From: Sphingomonas_O antarctica
Lineage (GTDB): Bacteria > Pseudomonadota > Alphaproteobacteria > Sphingomonadales > Sphingomonadaceae
NCBI RefSeq assembly: GCF_965137005.1
Contig: NZ_CBCRXM010000003.1
Coordinates: 124,001-188,000 of the forward strand
Direction of reading: 5' to 3'
DNA: 64,000 nt
In this document: positions 16,852 through 25,191 of the stretch, piece by piece
How the letters are laid out: each line of letters starts with the position of its first letter
How positions within the stretch are numbered: the first letter of the stretch is position 1
The notes under the pieces: generated by a model
The model's input: the letters and a program-made list of their open reading frames with translations, nothing else
What the model was told of the DNA's origin: nothing
Database searches by the model: none
Made by a program: the position numbers and the translations under genes

Positions 16852-18409
16852 GCCGCCACTTCTCGGCATAGCCCGGGGTCGGCCGGTCGATCACGCGCGA
16901 TCCTTCCAGCCCCAGCTCATATTTCTCGCGATACCGCGCGCGAAACCCCGCCCCGGCGGACCCCAGCGAATAGCTCTGGTCGGCAAGGCCCGGCGCACCC
17001 AGCACCGTCAGCCGCCCCTCATCGATAAAGGTGTAAATCTCGCTGGTCTTGAGCCGCTCGATCTTGAGCGGTTGATATGCGAACTCGGCAAGCGCCCCGA
17101 CACCGCGATCGCCCGACAGCACGCCGGTATCGAACGCCCGCCCGATCGTCTCTCCGCCCAGCGTCATCCGTTCGGCGGCAGGCAAATTGTCGCGCGTATA
17201 TTGCGCGGTCAGCGATCCGCGCAGCGCCGCGCGCTTGCCGATCGCCTGCGCCACCGAAGCCGCCGCCGTCGCTTTCAGGAAATCGGGCTGAATATAGGGC
17301 GCGGCGGCACGCGCACCGAGTCCGTCAAAGCCCTTGGACAGCGACACCAGCACCGATGCCGAACGATTGGGCAGGGTTACCGAGAAACTCGCGGCACCGC
17401 GCACCACGCGCGTGCGTTCGCTGGCGATGATGTTGCCGAACGCGGCATTGTCGCTGTTCAACCCTTCGAACGACAGGCTGACATCGGCAGATCGTTTGAA
17501 ACTGTGGATCAACGGATAAGATAGCGATGCTGCCGCCTGCCGCGCCTTCCCGCGGATCGGAATGAATTTGGGCCGCGTCTCGAAATAGGCGGCGGACAGC
17601 CCCGCGGTCAGCCCGTCACCGCCGATCGGTGCGCTGTAACCTGCCGAGGCAAAGCGATAGCGTTTGAAATCGCGGGCCGCGCTCCCCGTCAGCGTGAACT
17701 GGTCACCATCTATCGCGGTGCCATAGAGCTCGAGCGCGGCGTCGAACTGTCCGCCGCCCAGCAAATCGATCCCGCGGCTGCTGAATCCGCCGGTCAGCTT
17801 GTGTCGCTTTTGCTTGACCGCAACGCCCATCACCAGCGCACCGTCGAAATTCGGATCGGTGAATTGCGGCGTCATCGTCAGCCCGGGGATGGCCTGTGCC
17901 AGCGTCAATTGCCGTTCGAACGTCGCCCGGCTCAGCGGCTTTTGCTGCGTCAGCGGGGCGAGGCGGCGGCGCAATTGCGGATGTCGCTTCGGATCGCCCT
18001 GAATTTCGACTCGCGCGATGCTGCCTTCGGTCAGGCTTACAGTGACAATGCCGCCCGCAAAATCCTGTTCGGGGATTGCAACGGTATAAAGGGCCACCGC
18101 GCTCGAGCCATAAGCGGTTGACAACGCCGCAGCGAGTTCGCCCAGCGTCTTGGCTGTTGCCGGCTTGCCGAGGAAACGTCCGGCGGCGGCAGCGACGGGA
18201 GCGGGCGCCTTGGCCCCTCTGAACCTAATGCCCTTGATCGGCGTATCGCTGCCCACCGAAATGACTTTGGCGGGGATCCGCACCGGTTGAACCGGCACTG
18301 GCGCGCGTGGTGCCGCGCGGTCGATACGGTCGCGCGAAATCGGCAAATCGCCAATGCGCGGCGCAGTGCTCGCCGCTCCTGCGGCGAGCAGCATCAAGGC
18401 TTGGATCAT
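16823..18409 (-). CDS. ShlB/FhaC/HecB-type (TpsB) outer-membrane transporter
   Basis: 528 aa. A signal peptide (cut near ASTAP) and a proline/arginine-rich linker are followed by a POTRA_2-like domain (residues about 55-130, with VALYTVAIPEQDF and GIVTVSLTEGSIARVEIQG), then a long run of amphipathic strands forming a 16-strand-type barrel. In two-partner secretion such proteins export a large TpsA carrying a TPS domain. No TpsA is present here; the upstream gene is a collagen-like lipoprotein. ATG 18409 is preceded by AAGGGGAT. The relation to the collagen-like protein is inferred from order and strand only. Confidence 0.85.
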   Translation of the reverse strand: MIQALMLLAAGAASTAPRIGDLPISRDRIDRAAPRAPVPVQPVRIPAKVISVGSDTPIKGIRFRGAKAPAPVAAAAGRFLGKPATAKTLGELAAALSTAYGSSAVALYTVAIPEQDFAGGIVTVSLTEGSIARVEIQGDPKRHPQLRRRLAPLTQQKPLSRATFERQLTLAQAIPGLTMTPQFTDPNFDGALVMGVAVKQKRHKLTGGFSSRGIDLLGGGQFDAALELYGTAIDGDQFTLTGSAARDFKRYRFASAGYSAPIGGDGLTAGLSAAYFETRPKFIPIRGKARQAAASLSYPLIHSFKRSADVSLSFEGLNSDNAAFGNIIASERTRVVRGAASFSVTLPNRSASVLVSLSKGFDGLGARAAAPYIQPDFLKATAAASVAQAIGKRAALRGSLTAQYTRDNLPAAERMTLGGETIGRAFDTGVLSGDRGVGALAEFAYQPLKIERLKTSEIYTFIDEGRLTVLGAPGLADQSYSLGSAGAGFRARYREKYELGLEGSRVIDRPTPGYAEKWRLTVSWRITT

Positions 18410-18431
18410 GATATCCCCTTCACAACTGGAC

Positions 18432-18478
18432 AAAAGGGGAGCGGCGGCGTGCGGGATTGCAGTCCGCGCCGCCGCTCC
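18432..18478 (-). terminator. Intercistronic terminator/attenuator between collagen-like gene and TpsB gene
   Basis: Twelve-base perfect arms (18438-18449 and 18467-18478) around a 17-base loop. On the minus strand the stem is followed by CCCCTTTT. It lies after the collagen-like stop (18488) and before the TpsB start (18409), so it could stop most transcripts and let some read through. Confidence 0.7.
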
Positions 18479-18487
18479 AAGGGGGAG

Positions 18488-19384
18488 TTAGCCGCCGGGC
18501 TTGAGCACGCCCTTGACCGTTCCGCCGACCAGCGTCCCGACCGCGCCGAGCGGTGTCGCAACGCCCGCACCAGCACCGCCGGCCGCGGTAATGGGCAGGG
18601 TTACACCGCCCGCCGATCCGGTCAGGCCGGCGACAGTCCCGGTTGCGGTATTGACCACGCCGGTGACGATGCCGGTCGTGCCCGTTGTCGTCCCGGTCGC
18701 GCCGGTGACGGTGCCGAGGACACCCGACGCCGCGCCGGTGCCGACCAGTCCGCCCGCCAGCGGAATGCCATTGCCGACATTGACCGCCGCCAGCGTGCCC
18801 TGGACCGGCACCGGATTGAGCAGACCCACGCCGATCAGCGACGGCCGCCCTGGTGCAGCGATCACGCTGTTGGTGCCCAGATCGATGCGCACGACGTCGC
18901 CGACAACGCCCTTGACCGTGTTGAGCGAAACCGTCCGGCCATTGCCGATATCGACCAAAGTCTGGCCGGTATTGCGCAGCACCGCGGTTACTGTGCCGGT
19001 CACCGGAGTCAGCGCCGGAACTGCGCCGTTCACGGTATTGGCGAGCTGGGCATGCTTGCCCGCCACGCCGATGACGACGTTGCCCGCCGTGGTGATCACG
19101 CCGGCACCCAGGCCGCCCTGCATACCGGTTGCACCCGTCGACCCGGTCGCACCCGTGCTTCCGGTGGCGCCGGTCGATCCGGTCGCGCCGGTCGATCCCG
19201 TGCCACCGGTTGCGCCGGTACTGCCGGTACCATCGCTACCGTCACTACCATTGCCGCCCGTCGCACCAACGTCACCGACTGACGCAAGACGATAGCCGCC
19301 AGAGCTGCTGCACGCCACCATCGCCGTCAGTGGCAATGTCAGGATTACTGTTTTCAGCAAACTATTGAATGTTTGTCCCTGCAT
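18488..19384 (-). CDS. Collagen-like (Gly-X-Y repeat) putative lipoprotein
   Basis: 298 aa. The signal sequence ends in TAMVACSSSGG with a lipobox cysteine at residue 25. Residues 37-90 are 18 uninterrupted Gly-X-Y triplets, mostly GAT and GST, typical of bacterial collagen-like proteins. Residues 91-298 are Gly/Val/Thr-rich, with a strand-rich region (AVLRNTGQTLVDIGNGRTVS and similar) and a low-complexity VTGxxTGT segment. No TPS (FHA-type) export domain is visible. ATG 19384 follows AGAGGAGA. It shares a strand with the TpsB gene and is separated from it by a terminator-like hairpin. Surface exposure is inferred. Confidence 0.82.
   Translation of the reverse strand: MQGQTFNSLLKTVILTLPLTAMVACSSSGGYRLASVGDVGATGGNGSDGSDGTGSTGATGGTGSTGATGSTGATGSTGATGSTGATGMQGGLGAGVITTAGNVVIGVAGKHAQLANTVNGAVPALTPVTGTVTAVLRNTGQTLVDIGNGRTVSLNTVKGVVGDVVRIDLGTNSVIAAPGRPSLIGVGLLNPVPVQGTLAAVNVGNGIPLAGGLVGTGAASGVLGTVTGATGTTTGTTGIVTGVVNTATGTVAGLTGSAGGVTLPITAAGGAGAGVATPLGAVGTLVGGTVKGVLKPGG
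19115..19276 (-). repeat. Tandem repeat encoding collagen-like Gly-X-Y triplets
   Basis: 54 codons giving 18 Gly-X-Y triplets. The second half alternates GST and GAT almost perfectly, so the DNA is an 18-base tandem repeat that could change length by slippage. Confidence 0.85.
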
Positions 19385-19470
19385 GGTCTGTCTCCTCTAG
19401 TGCGCGGGACTTACCCGCTGCGATTAAGCCAACCCTTCGACTCTCGTAGCGGTTCCGTTGTATTTGAAAC

Positions 19471-19513
19471 CAAAGATCTTTGTCTTGTTCATTATTTGAA
19501 CTATTGTGATAGT
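19471..19513. promoter_or_regulatory. Cluster of three short palindromes upstream of the collagen-like gene
   Basis: In an AT-rich intergenic stretch: CAAAGATCTTTG (19471-19482, perfect), GTTCA-TTATT-TGAAC (19487-19501) and ACTAT-TGTG-ATAGT (19500-19513). They lie 87-129 bases upstream of the collagen-like start codon and about 40 bases before the groES promoter. They are possible operator sites; the binding protein is unknown. Confidence 0.4.
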
Positions 19514-19554
19514 CATTTCATCTTGCTGTGCATTATGGGTATAAATCTGCACCG

Positions 19555-19583
19555 CTTGACGGCTCATGGGCCGCTTCCCATAT
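19555..19583 (+). promoter_or_regulatory. Sigma-32-like (RpoH) promoter of groESL
   Basis: CTTGACG (19555-19561), a 15-base spacer, then CCCATAT (19577-19583), close to the heat-shock consensus CTTGAAA-N13/15-CCCCATNT. The predicted transcription start falls at the left edge of the CIRCE operator. Confidence 0.6.
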
Positions 19584-19591
19584 GCGCCTTG

Positions 19592-19618
19592 CTGGCACTC
19601 ATGGATTCGGAGTGCCAA
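19592..19618 (+). promoter_or_regulatory. CIRCE operator (HrcA binding site)
   Basis: CTGGCACTC (19592-19600), 9 bases, then GAGTGCCAA (19610-19618). The CIRCE consensus is TTAGCACTC-N9-GAGTGCTAA. It lies 33 bases before the groES start, as expected for HrcA repression of groESL. Confidence 0.9.
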
Positions 19619-19650
19619 TTGCTTTTTGTAAGAGCTGAGAGGGCCAAACT

Positions 19651-19938
19651 ATGAATTTTCGACCGCTGCATGACCGCGTGCTCGTCCGCCGCATCGAGGC
19701 TGATGAAAAGACCGCAGGCGGCATCATCATCCCCGACACTGCCAAGGAGAAGCCGCAGGAAGGCGAAATCGTCGCCGCCGGCTCGGGCACCAAGGCCGAA
19801 GACGGCACGATCACCCCGCTCGACGTCAAGGCCGGCGACAAGATCCTGTTCGGCAAATGGTCGGGCACCGAGGTCAAGCTCGAGGGCGAAGACCTGATCA
19901 TCATGAAGGAAAGCGACATTCTGGGCATTGTTGGCTGA
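19651..19938 (+). CDS. groES: Co-chaperonin GroES
   Basis: 95 aa; forms the heptameric lid of the GroEL folding chamber. MNFRPLHDRVLVRRIEADEK at the start, the mobile loop TAGGIIIPDTAKEKPQEG, and the C-terminal EDLIIMKESDILGIV. Full family length. Controlled by CIRCE and probably sigma-32, and followed by groEL after 92 bases. Confidence 0.98.
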   Translation: MNFRPLHDRVLVRRIEADEKTAGGIIIPDTAKEKPQEGEIVAAGSGTKAEDGTITPLDVKAGDKILFGKWSGTEVKLEGEDLIIMKESDILGIVG

Positions 19939-20030
19939 TCGCCAACGGGCTCGGGCTCGTCGCCTGACCTGATGCGGCCTGTTTCAGGGCTAAACTTAGA
20001 CTAAACTTCCAATCCGAAAGGGCAGCTGAC

Positions 20031-21680
<1,650 letters not shown>

Positions 21681-21689
21681 TTTCGGGCA

Positions 21690-21713
21690 CGGGATAGCCT
21701 TCGGGCTATCCCG
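21690..21713 (+). terminator. UUCG-tetraloop hairpin after groEL
   Basis: Ten-base perfect arms (21690-21699 and 21704-21713) close a TTCG loop, 9 bases after the groEL stop. Outer bases GATTTCG...CGAAATC extend the pairing. No T-run follows, so it may act as an mRNA-stabilising or weak termination structure. Confidence 0.6.
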
Positions 21714-21736
21714 ACCACGAAATCAGAACGGCCGGC

Positions 21737-21775
21737 CTCGCTCTTGCGAGGACCGACGACGTGGCTTTGCCACGG
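21737..21775. repeat. Double-hairpin intergenic repeat unit
   Basis: CCTCGC-TCTT-GCGAGG (21737-21752), then CCGACGA, then CGTGGC-TTT-GCCACG (21761-21775). A unit of similar layout (CCGACGA, then a stem closed by GGGCTTTGCCC) lies after lysC at 62551-62578, suggesting a dispersed repeat family. Confidence 0.45.
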
Positions 21776-21792
21776 CGCCCTTCTGACCAACC

Positions 21793-21834
21793 AAAAAAGG
21801 GCCGGAGCGCACCCAGCGCCCTGGCCCCTTTCTT
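21793..21834. terminator. Bidirectional terminator between groEL and the lipoprotein gene
   Basis: AAAAAAGGGCCGGAGCGC pairs imperfectly with GCGCCCTGGCCCCTTTCTT around ACCCA. A-rich on the left and T-rich on the right, it can act on both convergent transcripts. Confidence 0.65.
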
Positions 21835-21850
21835 ACCCGGACAAGGCGCC

Positions 21851-22159
21851 TTAGCGCTTCATCGAATTCCCGGCATCCTTCATCGCGTCGCCGGTATCGT
21901 CCATCGCATTCGCGGTCGAAGCACGCATCTTGTCGGCGGCGGACATTGTGTGGTTGCCCGCCGAGTCCATCGCATTGCCTGCCGACATCATCGCATCGTT
22001 GGTCGCGGCATTGACGTCACTGACCGCTTCATTGGTCGTCGTGGCGGTGTCGGAGACCGCGCCGTTATAGGTTTCGCTGGCATTTTGTTCGGTCGATTTC
22101 GAACATGCGCCGAGCGCGAGGGTCGCAATCGCGGCGGCGGTCAGCAGTGTCTTGGTCAT
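21851..22159 (-). CDS. Small putative lipoprotein
   Basis: 102 aa. Signal peptide with the lipobox LALGAC (Cys19), then a hydrophilic Ala/Asn/Asp/Met-rich helix-prone repeat region (patterns NAMDSAGN, NAMDDTGDAMKDAGNSM) with no recognised domain. The imperfect 11-residue periodicity suggests an Lpp-like amphipathic or coiled helix. ATG 22159 follows GGGAGA. A periplasmic or outer-membrane location is inferred; the function is unknown. Confidence 0.75.
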   Translation of the reverse strand: MTKTLLTAAAIATLALGACSKSTEQNASETYNGAVSDTATTTNEAVSDVNAATNDAMMSAGNAMDSAGNHTMSAADKMRASTANAMDDTGDAMKDAGNSMKR

Positions 22160-22234
22160 CACATCGTCTCCCTGTAGATTCCCGCTCAACCCCCGGACCG
22201 GCATATTCGTTGCACGTTAACCTCTGCGTTGACC

Positions 22235-22258
22235 GCATATAAGGATTTCTTTATATGC
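22235..22258. promoter_or_regulatory. Palindromic operator covering the start codon of the ArsR-methyltransferase gene
   Basis: GCATATAA-N8-TTATATGC, two perfect 8-base arms, at 22235-22258. The ATG (22255-22257) is inside the right arm. The form matches AT-rich dyads bound by ArsR-family regulators of methionine metabolism (SahR type). Autorepression is inferred. Confidence 0.65.
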
Positions 22259-23196
22259 GCCTCGTGGACACGCTGACCGATCTTTTCCGGGCCTTGGCCG
22301 ATCCGACCCGGCTGCGCATCGTCGCGTTGCTCGGGCAAATGGAACTGGCCGTCGGCGAACTGGCGCAGGTGCTGGAACAGAGCCAGCCGCGCGTGTCGCG
22401 TCACGTCAAGATTCTGTGCGACGCCGGGCTCGCCTGCCGCCGCCGCGAAGGCAGTTGGGTATTCCTGACCCCCGGTGACGCAACCATTGCCGAACCGCTC
22501 GAAGCATTGATCCACGCGGCAGGCGGCGCCGAACTGGGCCGCGAGGACATAGCCCACCTCGCGGCGATCCGCGCCGAACGCACCGCTGCGGCCGAGCGCT
22601 TTTTCGCTCAACACGCGCACGAATGGGACGCGCTGCGCTCACTCCACGCCCCTGACGACTCGGTCGAGGCGCGGATGCGCGCGATGCTCTCGGGACCACT
22701 CGGCCAACTCGTCGATCTCGGCACCGGCACCGGCCGGATGATCGAGCTGTTCAGCGCGCAAGCCAGCCGCGCGACGGGCATCGACCGCAGCCCCGAAATG
22801 CTCCGCCTCGCGCGCGCCAAGCTCGACGGCCAACCCTGCGACCTGCGTCAGGGGGAGATTGCCGCCCTGCCGCTGAACGACGCGGTGGCCGACACGGTCA
22901 TCGTCCATCAAGTCCTGCACTATCTTTCCGAACCCGCCGTCGCGATCGGCGAGGCCGCGCGCATTCTCGCGCCCGGCGGCCGCTTGTTGATTGCCGACTT
23001 TGCCAGCCACGAGCATGAAGAATTGCGCGACGGCGCCGCGCACGCGCGGCTCGGCTTCGAGGATGCCCAAATCGCGGGCTGGCTGGCGGATGCGGGCCTG
23101 ACACTCGACGCGACCGAAACGCTTGAAGGCGGCACGCTGACCGTCAAATTGTGGCGCGCCGCCAAGCCCGCTTTGGCCCGAAAGCTCGCCGCATGA
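22255..23196 (+). CDS. ArsR-type regulator fused to a SAM-dependent methyltransferase domain (SahR-like)
   Basis: 313 aa. Residues 1-95 are a winged helix of the ArsR family (FRALADPTRLRIVALLGQME, then LAQVLEQSQPRVSRHVKIL as the recognition helix) without the metal-binding cysteine pair. Residues about 140-300 form a class I methyltransferase-like fold with motif I DLGTGTGRM at residue 154, IDRSPEMLRLAR and ILAPGGRLLIADF. Such fusions next to metF/metH are thought to sense SAM or SAH rather than metals. The stop overlaps metF (ATGA). The AAGGA site lies 9 bases before the ATG. Confidence 0.85.
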   Translation: MRLVDTLTDLFRALADPTRLRIVALLGQMELAVGELAQVLEQSQPRVSRHVKILCDAGLACRRREGSWVFLTPGDATIAEPLEALIHAAGGAELGREDIAHLAAIRAERTAAAERFFAQHAHEWDALRSLHAPDDSVEARMRAMLSGPLGQLVDLGTGTGRMIELFSAQASRATGIDRSPEMLRLARAKLDGQPCDLRQGEIAALPLNDAVADTVIVHQVLHYLSEPAVAIGEAARILAPGGRLLIADFASHEHEELRDGAAHARLGFEDAQIAGWLADAGLTLDATETLEGGTLTVKLWRAAKPALARKLAA

Positions 23197-24134
23197 CGCT
23201 CTCGGTCCGCCAGCTCGAAGAAGCGCGCCGTGCGCTTGCCGCACCGTTGTTCGCCGATGTTGCGGGCGATATCGCCGTGTCGTTCGAATTCTTCCCGCCC
23301 AAATCCGACAAGATGGCCGAAACCCTGTGGCAGTCGGTCGAGACCCTCGCCCCGCTTAACCCCCGTTTCGTGTCGGTAACCTATGGCGCCGGTGGTTCGA
23401 CACGCGAGCGCACCCACGCGACAGTCGAACGCATCGCGCGCGAAACCAGCATCCCGGCGGCCGCGCATCTCACCTGCGTCGAAGCATCACGCGAAGAAAT
23501 TGACGCCGTCGCCGACGCCTATTGGCAAGCGGGGGTGCGCCACATCGTCGCCTTGCGCGGCGACATGCCGACTTCAGGCACGCCCTACGCTGTGCATCCC
23601 GGCGGTTATGAAAACGCGGCCACTCTCGTCGCCGGACTGCGCCAGCTGCATCCCTTCGAAATCTCCGTCGCCGCTTATCCCGAATGCCATCCGGATTCGC
23701 CGCATGCCACCGCCGATCTCGACAATCTCAAGCGCAAGCTCGACGCCGGGGCGACGCGCGCGATCACGCAGTTTTTTCACGAGGCCGAGACGTTCTTTCG
23801 CTTCCGCGACGCGGCGACGGCTGCGGGGATCGACGCCGAGATCGTCCCAGGCATCATGCCGGTGATGAACTTTGCCAGTGTAAAGCGCATGTCGACGATG
23901 TGCGGCACGGCTGTTCCCGCCTGGCTGGAAAAGCTGTTTGCCGGCCTCGACGATCTCCCCGCCGCGCGCCAATTGGTCGCGGCGACCGTTGCCGCGGAAT
24001 TGTGCCGCCGCCTCTACGCTGGCGGCGTGCGCCAGTTCCACTTCTACACCCTCAACCGCGCCGAGCTGAGCTATGCGATCTGCCATCTGCTCGGCGTTCG
24101 CCCGCAAGGCAGCGCGATGGAGCAGGCGGCATGA
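23193..24134 (+). CDS. metF: Methylenetetrahydrofolate reductase MetF
   Basis: 313 aa; flavin-dependent reduction of 5,10-methylene-THF to 5-methyl-THF, the methyl donor for MetH. Family patterns: VSFEFFPPKSDKM at the N-terminus, VTYGAGGSTRERTH, HLTCVEASREEID, HIVALRGDMP, and QFHFYTLNRAELS at the C-terminus. ATG 23193 overlaps the regulator's stop and gives the family start. The metH N-terminal gene begins at 24131 (overlap). Confidence 0.97.
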   Translation: MTLSVRQLEEARRALAAPLFADVAGDIAVSFEFFPPKSDKMAETLWQSVETLAPLNPRFVSVTYGAGGSTRERTHATVERIARETSIPAAAHLTCVEASREEIDAVADAYWQAGVRHIVALRGDMPTSGTPYAVHPGGYENAATLVAGLRQLHPFEISVAAYPECHPDSPHATADLDNLKRKLDAGATRAITQFFHEAETFFRFRDAATAAGIDAEIVPGIMPVMNFASVKRMSTMCGTAVPAWLEKLFAGLDDLPAARQLVAATVAAELCRRLYAGGVRQFHFYTLNRAELSYAICHLLGVRPQGSAMEQAA

Positions 24135-25177
24135 CCAAGCGCGAACAGCTCATCGCCGAAGCCGGCAAACGCATTCTGCTGACCGACGGCGCGTTCGGCA
24201 CCGAGATCCAGAACTGGAAGCTGTCCGAAGCCGATTACGCCGGGTTGCTCGGCCTGACGCTCGATCAAAAGGGCAATAACGACATCCTCGCACTGTCGAA
24301 ACCGGACGTGCCAAAGACGATCACCCGCGCCTATCTCGATGCCGGATCGGACATCGTCTCGACCAACACCTTTTCCGCCAACCGCATCAGCCAGGCGGAC
24401 TACGGCGCCGAGCATCTGGTCCGCGACATCAATGTGCAAAGCGGTCGCGTCGCGCGCACGCTCGCCGACGAATATACCGCCAGGGACGGTCGCCCGCGCT
24501 TCGTTGCTGGTGCGATCGGACCGACTAACAAGACGCTGTCGCTCAGCCCCGACGTCAACGATCCGGGTTTTCGCGAGATCGATTTCGACGAACTGACCGC
24601 CGTCTATCGCGAACAGACCGAAGCGCTGGCCGAAGGCGGTTGCGACTTCATTCTGATCGAAACCGTGTTCGACACGCTCAATGCCAAGGCCGGGATCATG
24701 GCGGTCAAGCAGGCCGAGGCCGCTTTGGGCCGCGAACTACCCATCATGATGTCGATGACCCTGACCGACCTGTCGGGCCGCAATTTGTCGGGCCACACGG
24801 TCGAGGCGTTCTGGCACTCGGTTCGCCATGCCCGCCCGCTGACCATCGGCCTCAATTGCTCGTTCGGCGCGCAGCAAATCCGCCCGCATGTGAAGGTCTT
24901 GAGCGCGCTCGCCGACACTTTGATCATGGTTTACCCCAATGCCGGGCTGCCCAACGATCTCGGCGCGTATGACGAACTGCCCGACGAGACTGCGGCATTG
25001 GTCGGCGAATGGGCCGAGGCAGGTCAGGTCAACATCTTGGGCGGCTGCTGCGGCTCGACCCCCGCGCACATCGCCGCCATGGTACGCAAGATTGCCGGAC
25101 TTGCGCCGCGCGTGCTGCCCAGTGTTCCCGTGCAGACACGCCTCGCCGGCCTCGAACCGATGACGCTCGCGGCCTGA
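24131..25177 (+). CDS. Methionine synthase, homocysteine-binding module (split MetH, N-terminal half)
   Basis: 348 aa, equal to the first domain of the classical 1200-aa MetH. It binds homocysteine through a zinc held by three cysteines: NCSFG (Cys243) and the GGCCGST pair (Cys306, Cys307). The opening ILLTDGAFGTEIQ is typical. The rest of MetH is encoded by the next gene after 14 bases. Split methionine synthases occur in several alphaproteobacteria; the two chains must associate. The start overlaps metF (ATGA). Confidence 0.95.
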   Translation: MTKREQLIAEAGKRILLTDGAFGTEIQNWKLSEADYAGLLGLTLDQKGNNDILALSKPDVPKTITRAYLDAGSDIVSTNTFSANRISQADYGAEHLVRDINVQSGRVARTLADEYTARDGRPRFVAGAIGPTNKTLSLSPDVNDPGFREIDFDELTAVYREQTEALAEGGCDFILIETVFDTLNAKAGIMAVKQAEAALGRELPIMMSMTLTDLSGRNLSGHTVEAFWHSVRHARPLTIGLNCSFGAQQIRPHVKVLSALADTLIMVYPNAGLPNDLGAYDELPDETAALVGEWAEAGQVNILGGCCGSTPAHIAAMVRKIAGLAPRVLPSVPVQTRLAGLEPMTLAA

Positions 25178-25191
25178 GCCGCATCACATTC

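Noticed and set aside
19115..19276. Tandem repeat considered as a CRISPR-like array
   Set aside because: The repeat is an in-frame Gly-X-Y coding repeat with no spacers.
19373..19650. Short frames on both strands before groES
   Set aside because: They cover the CIRCE/promoter region and have no ribosome site or protein-like features.
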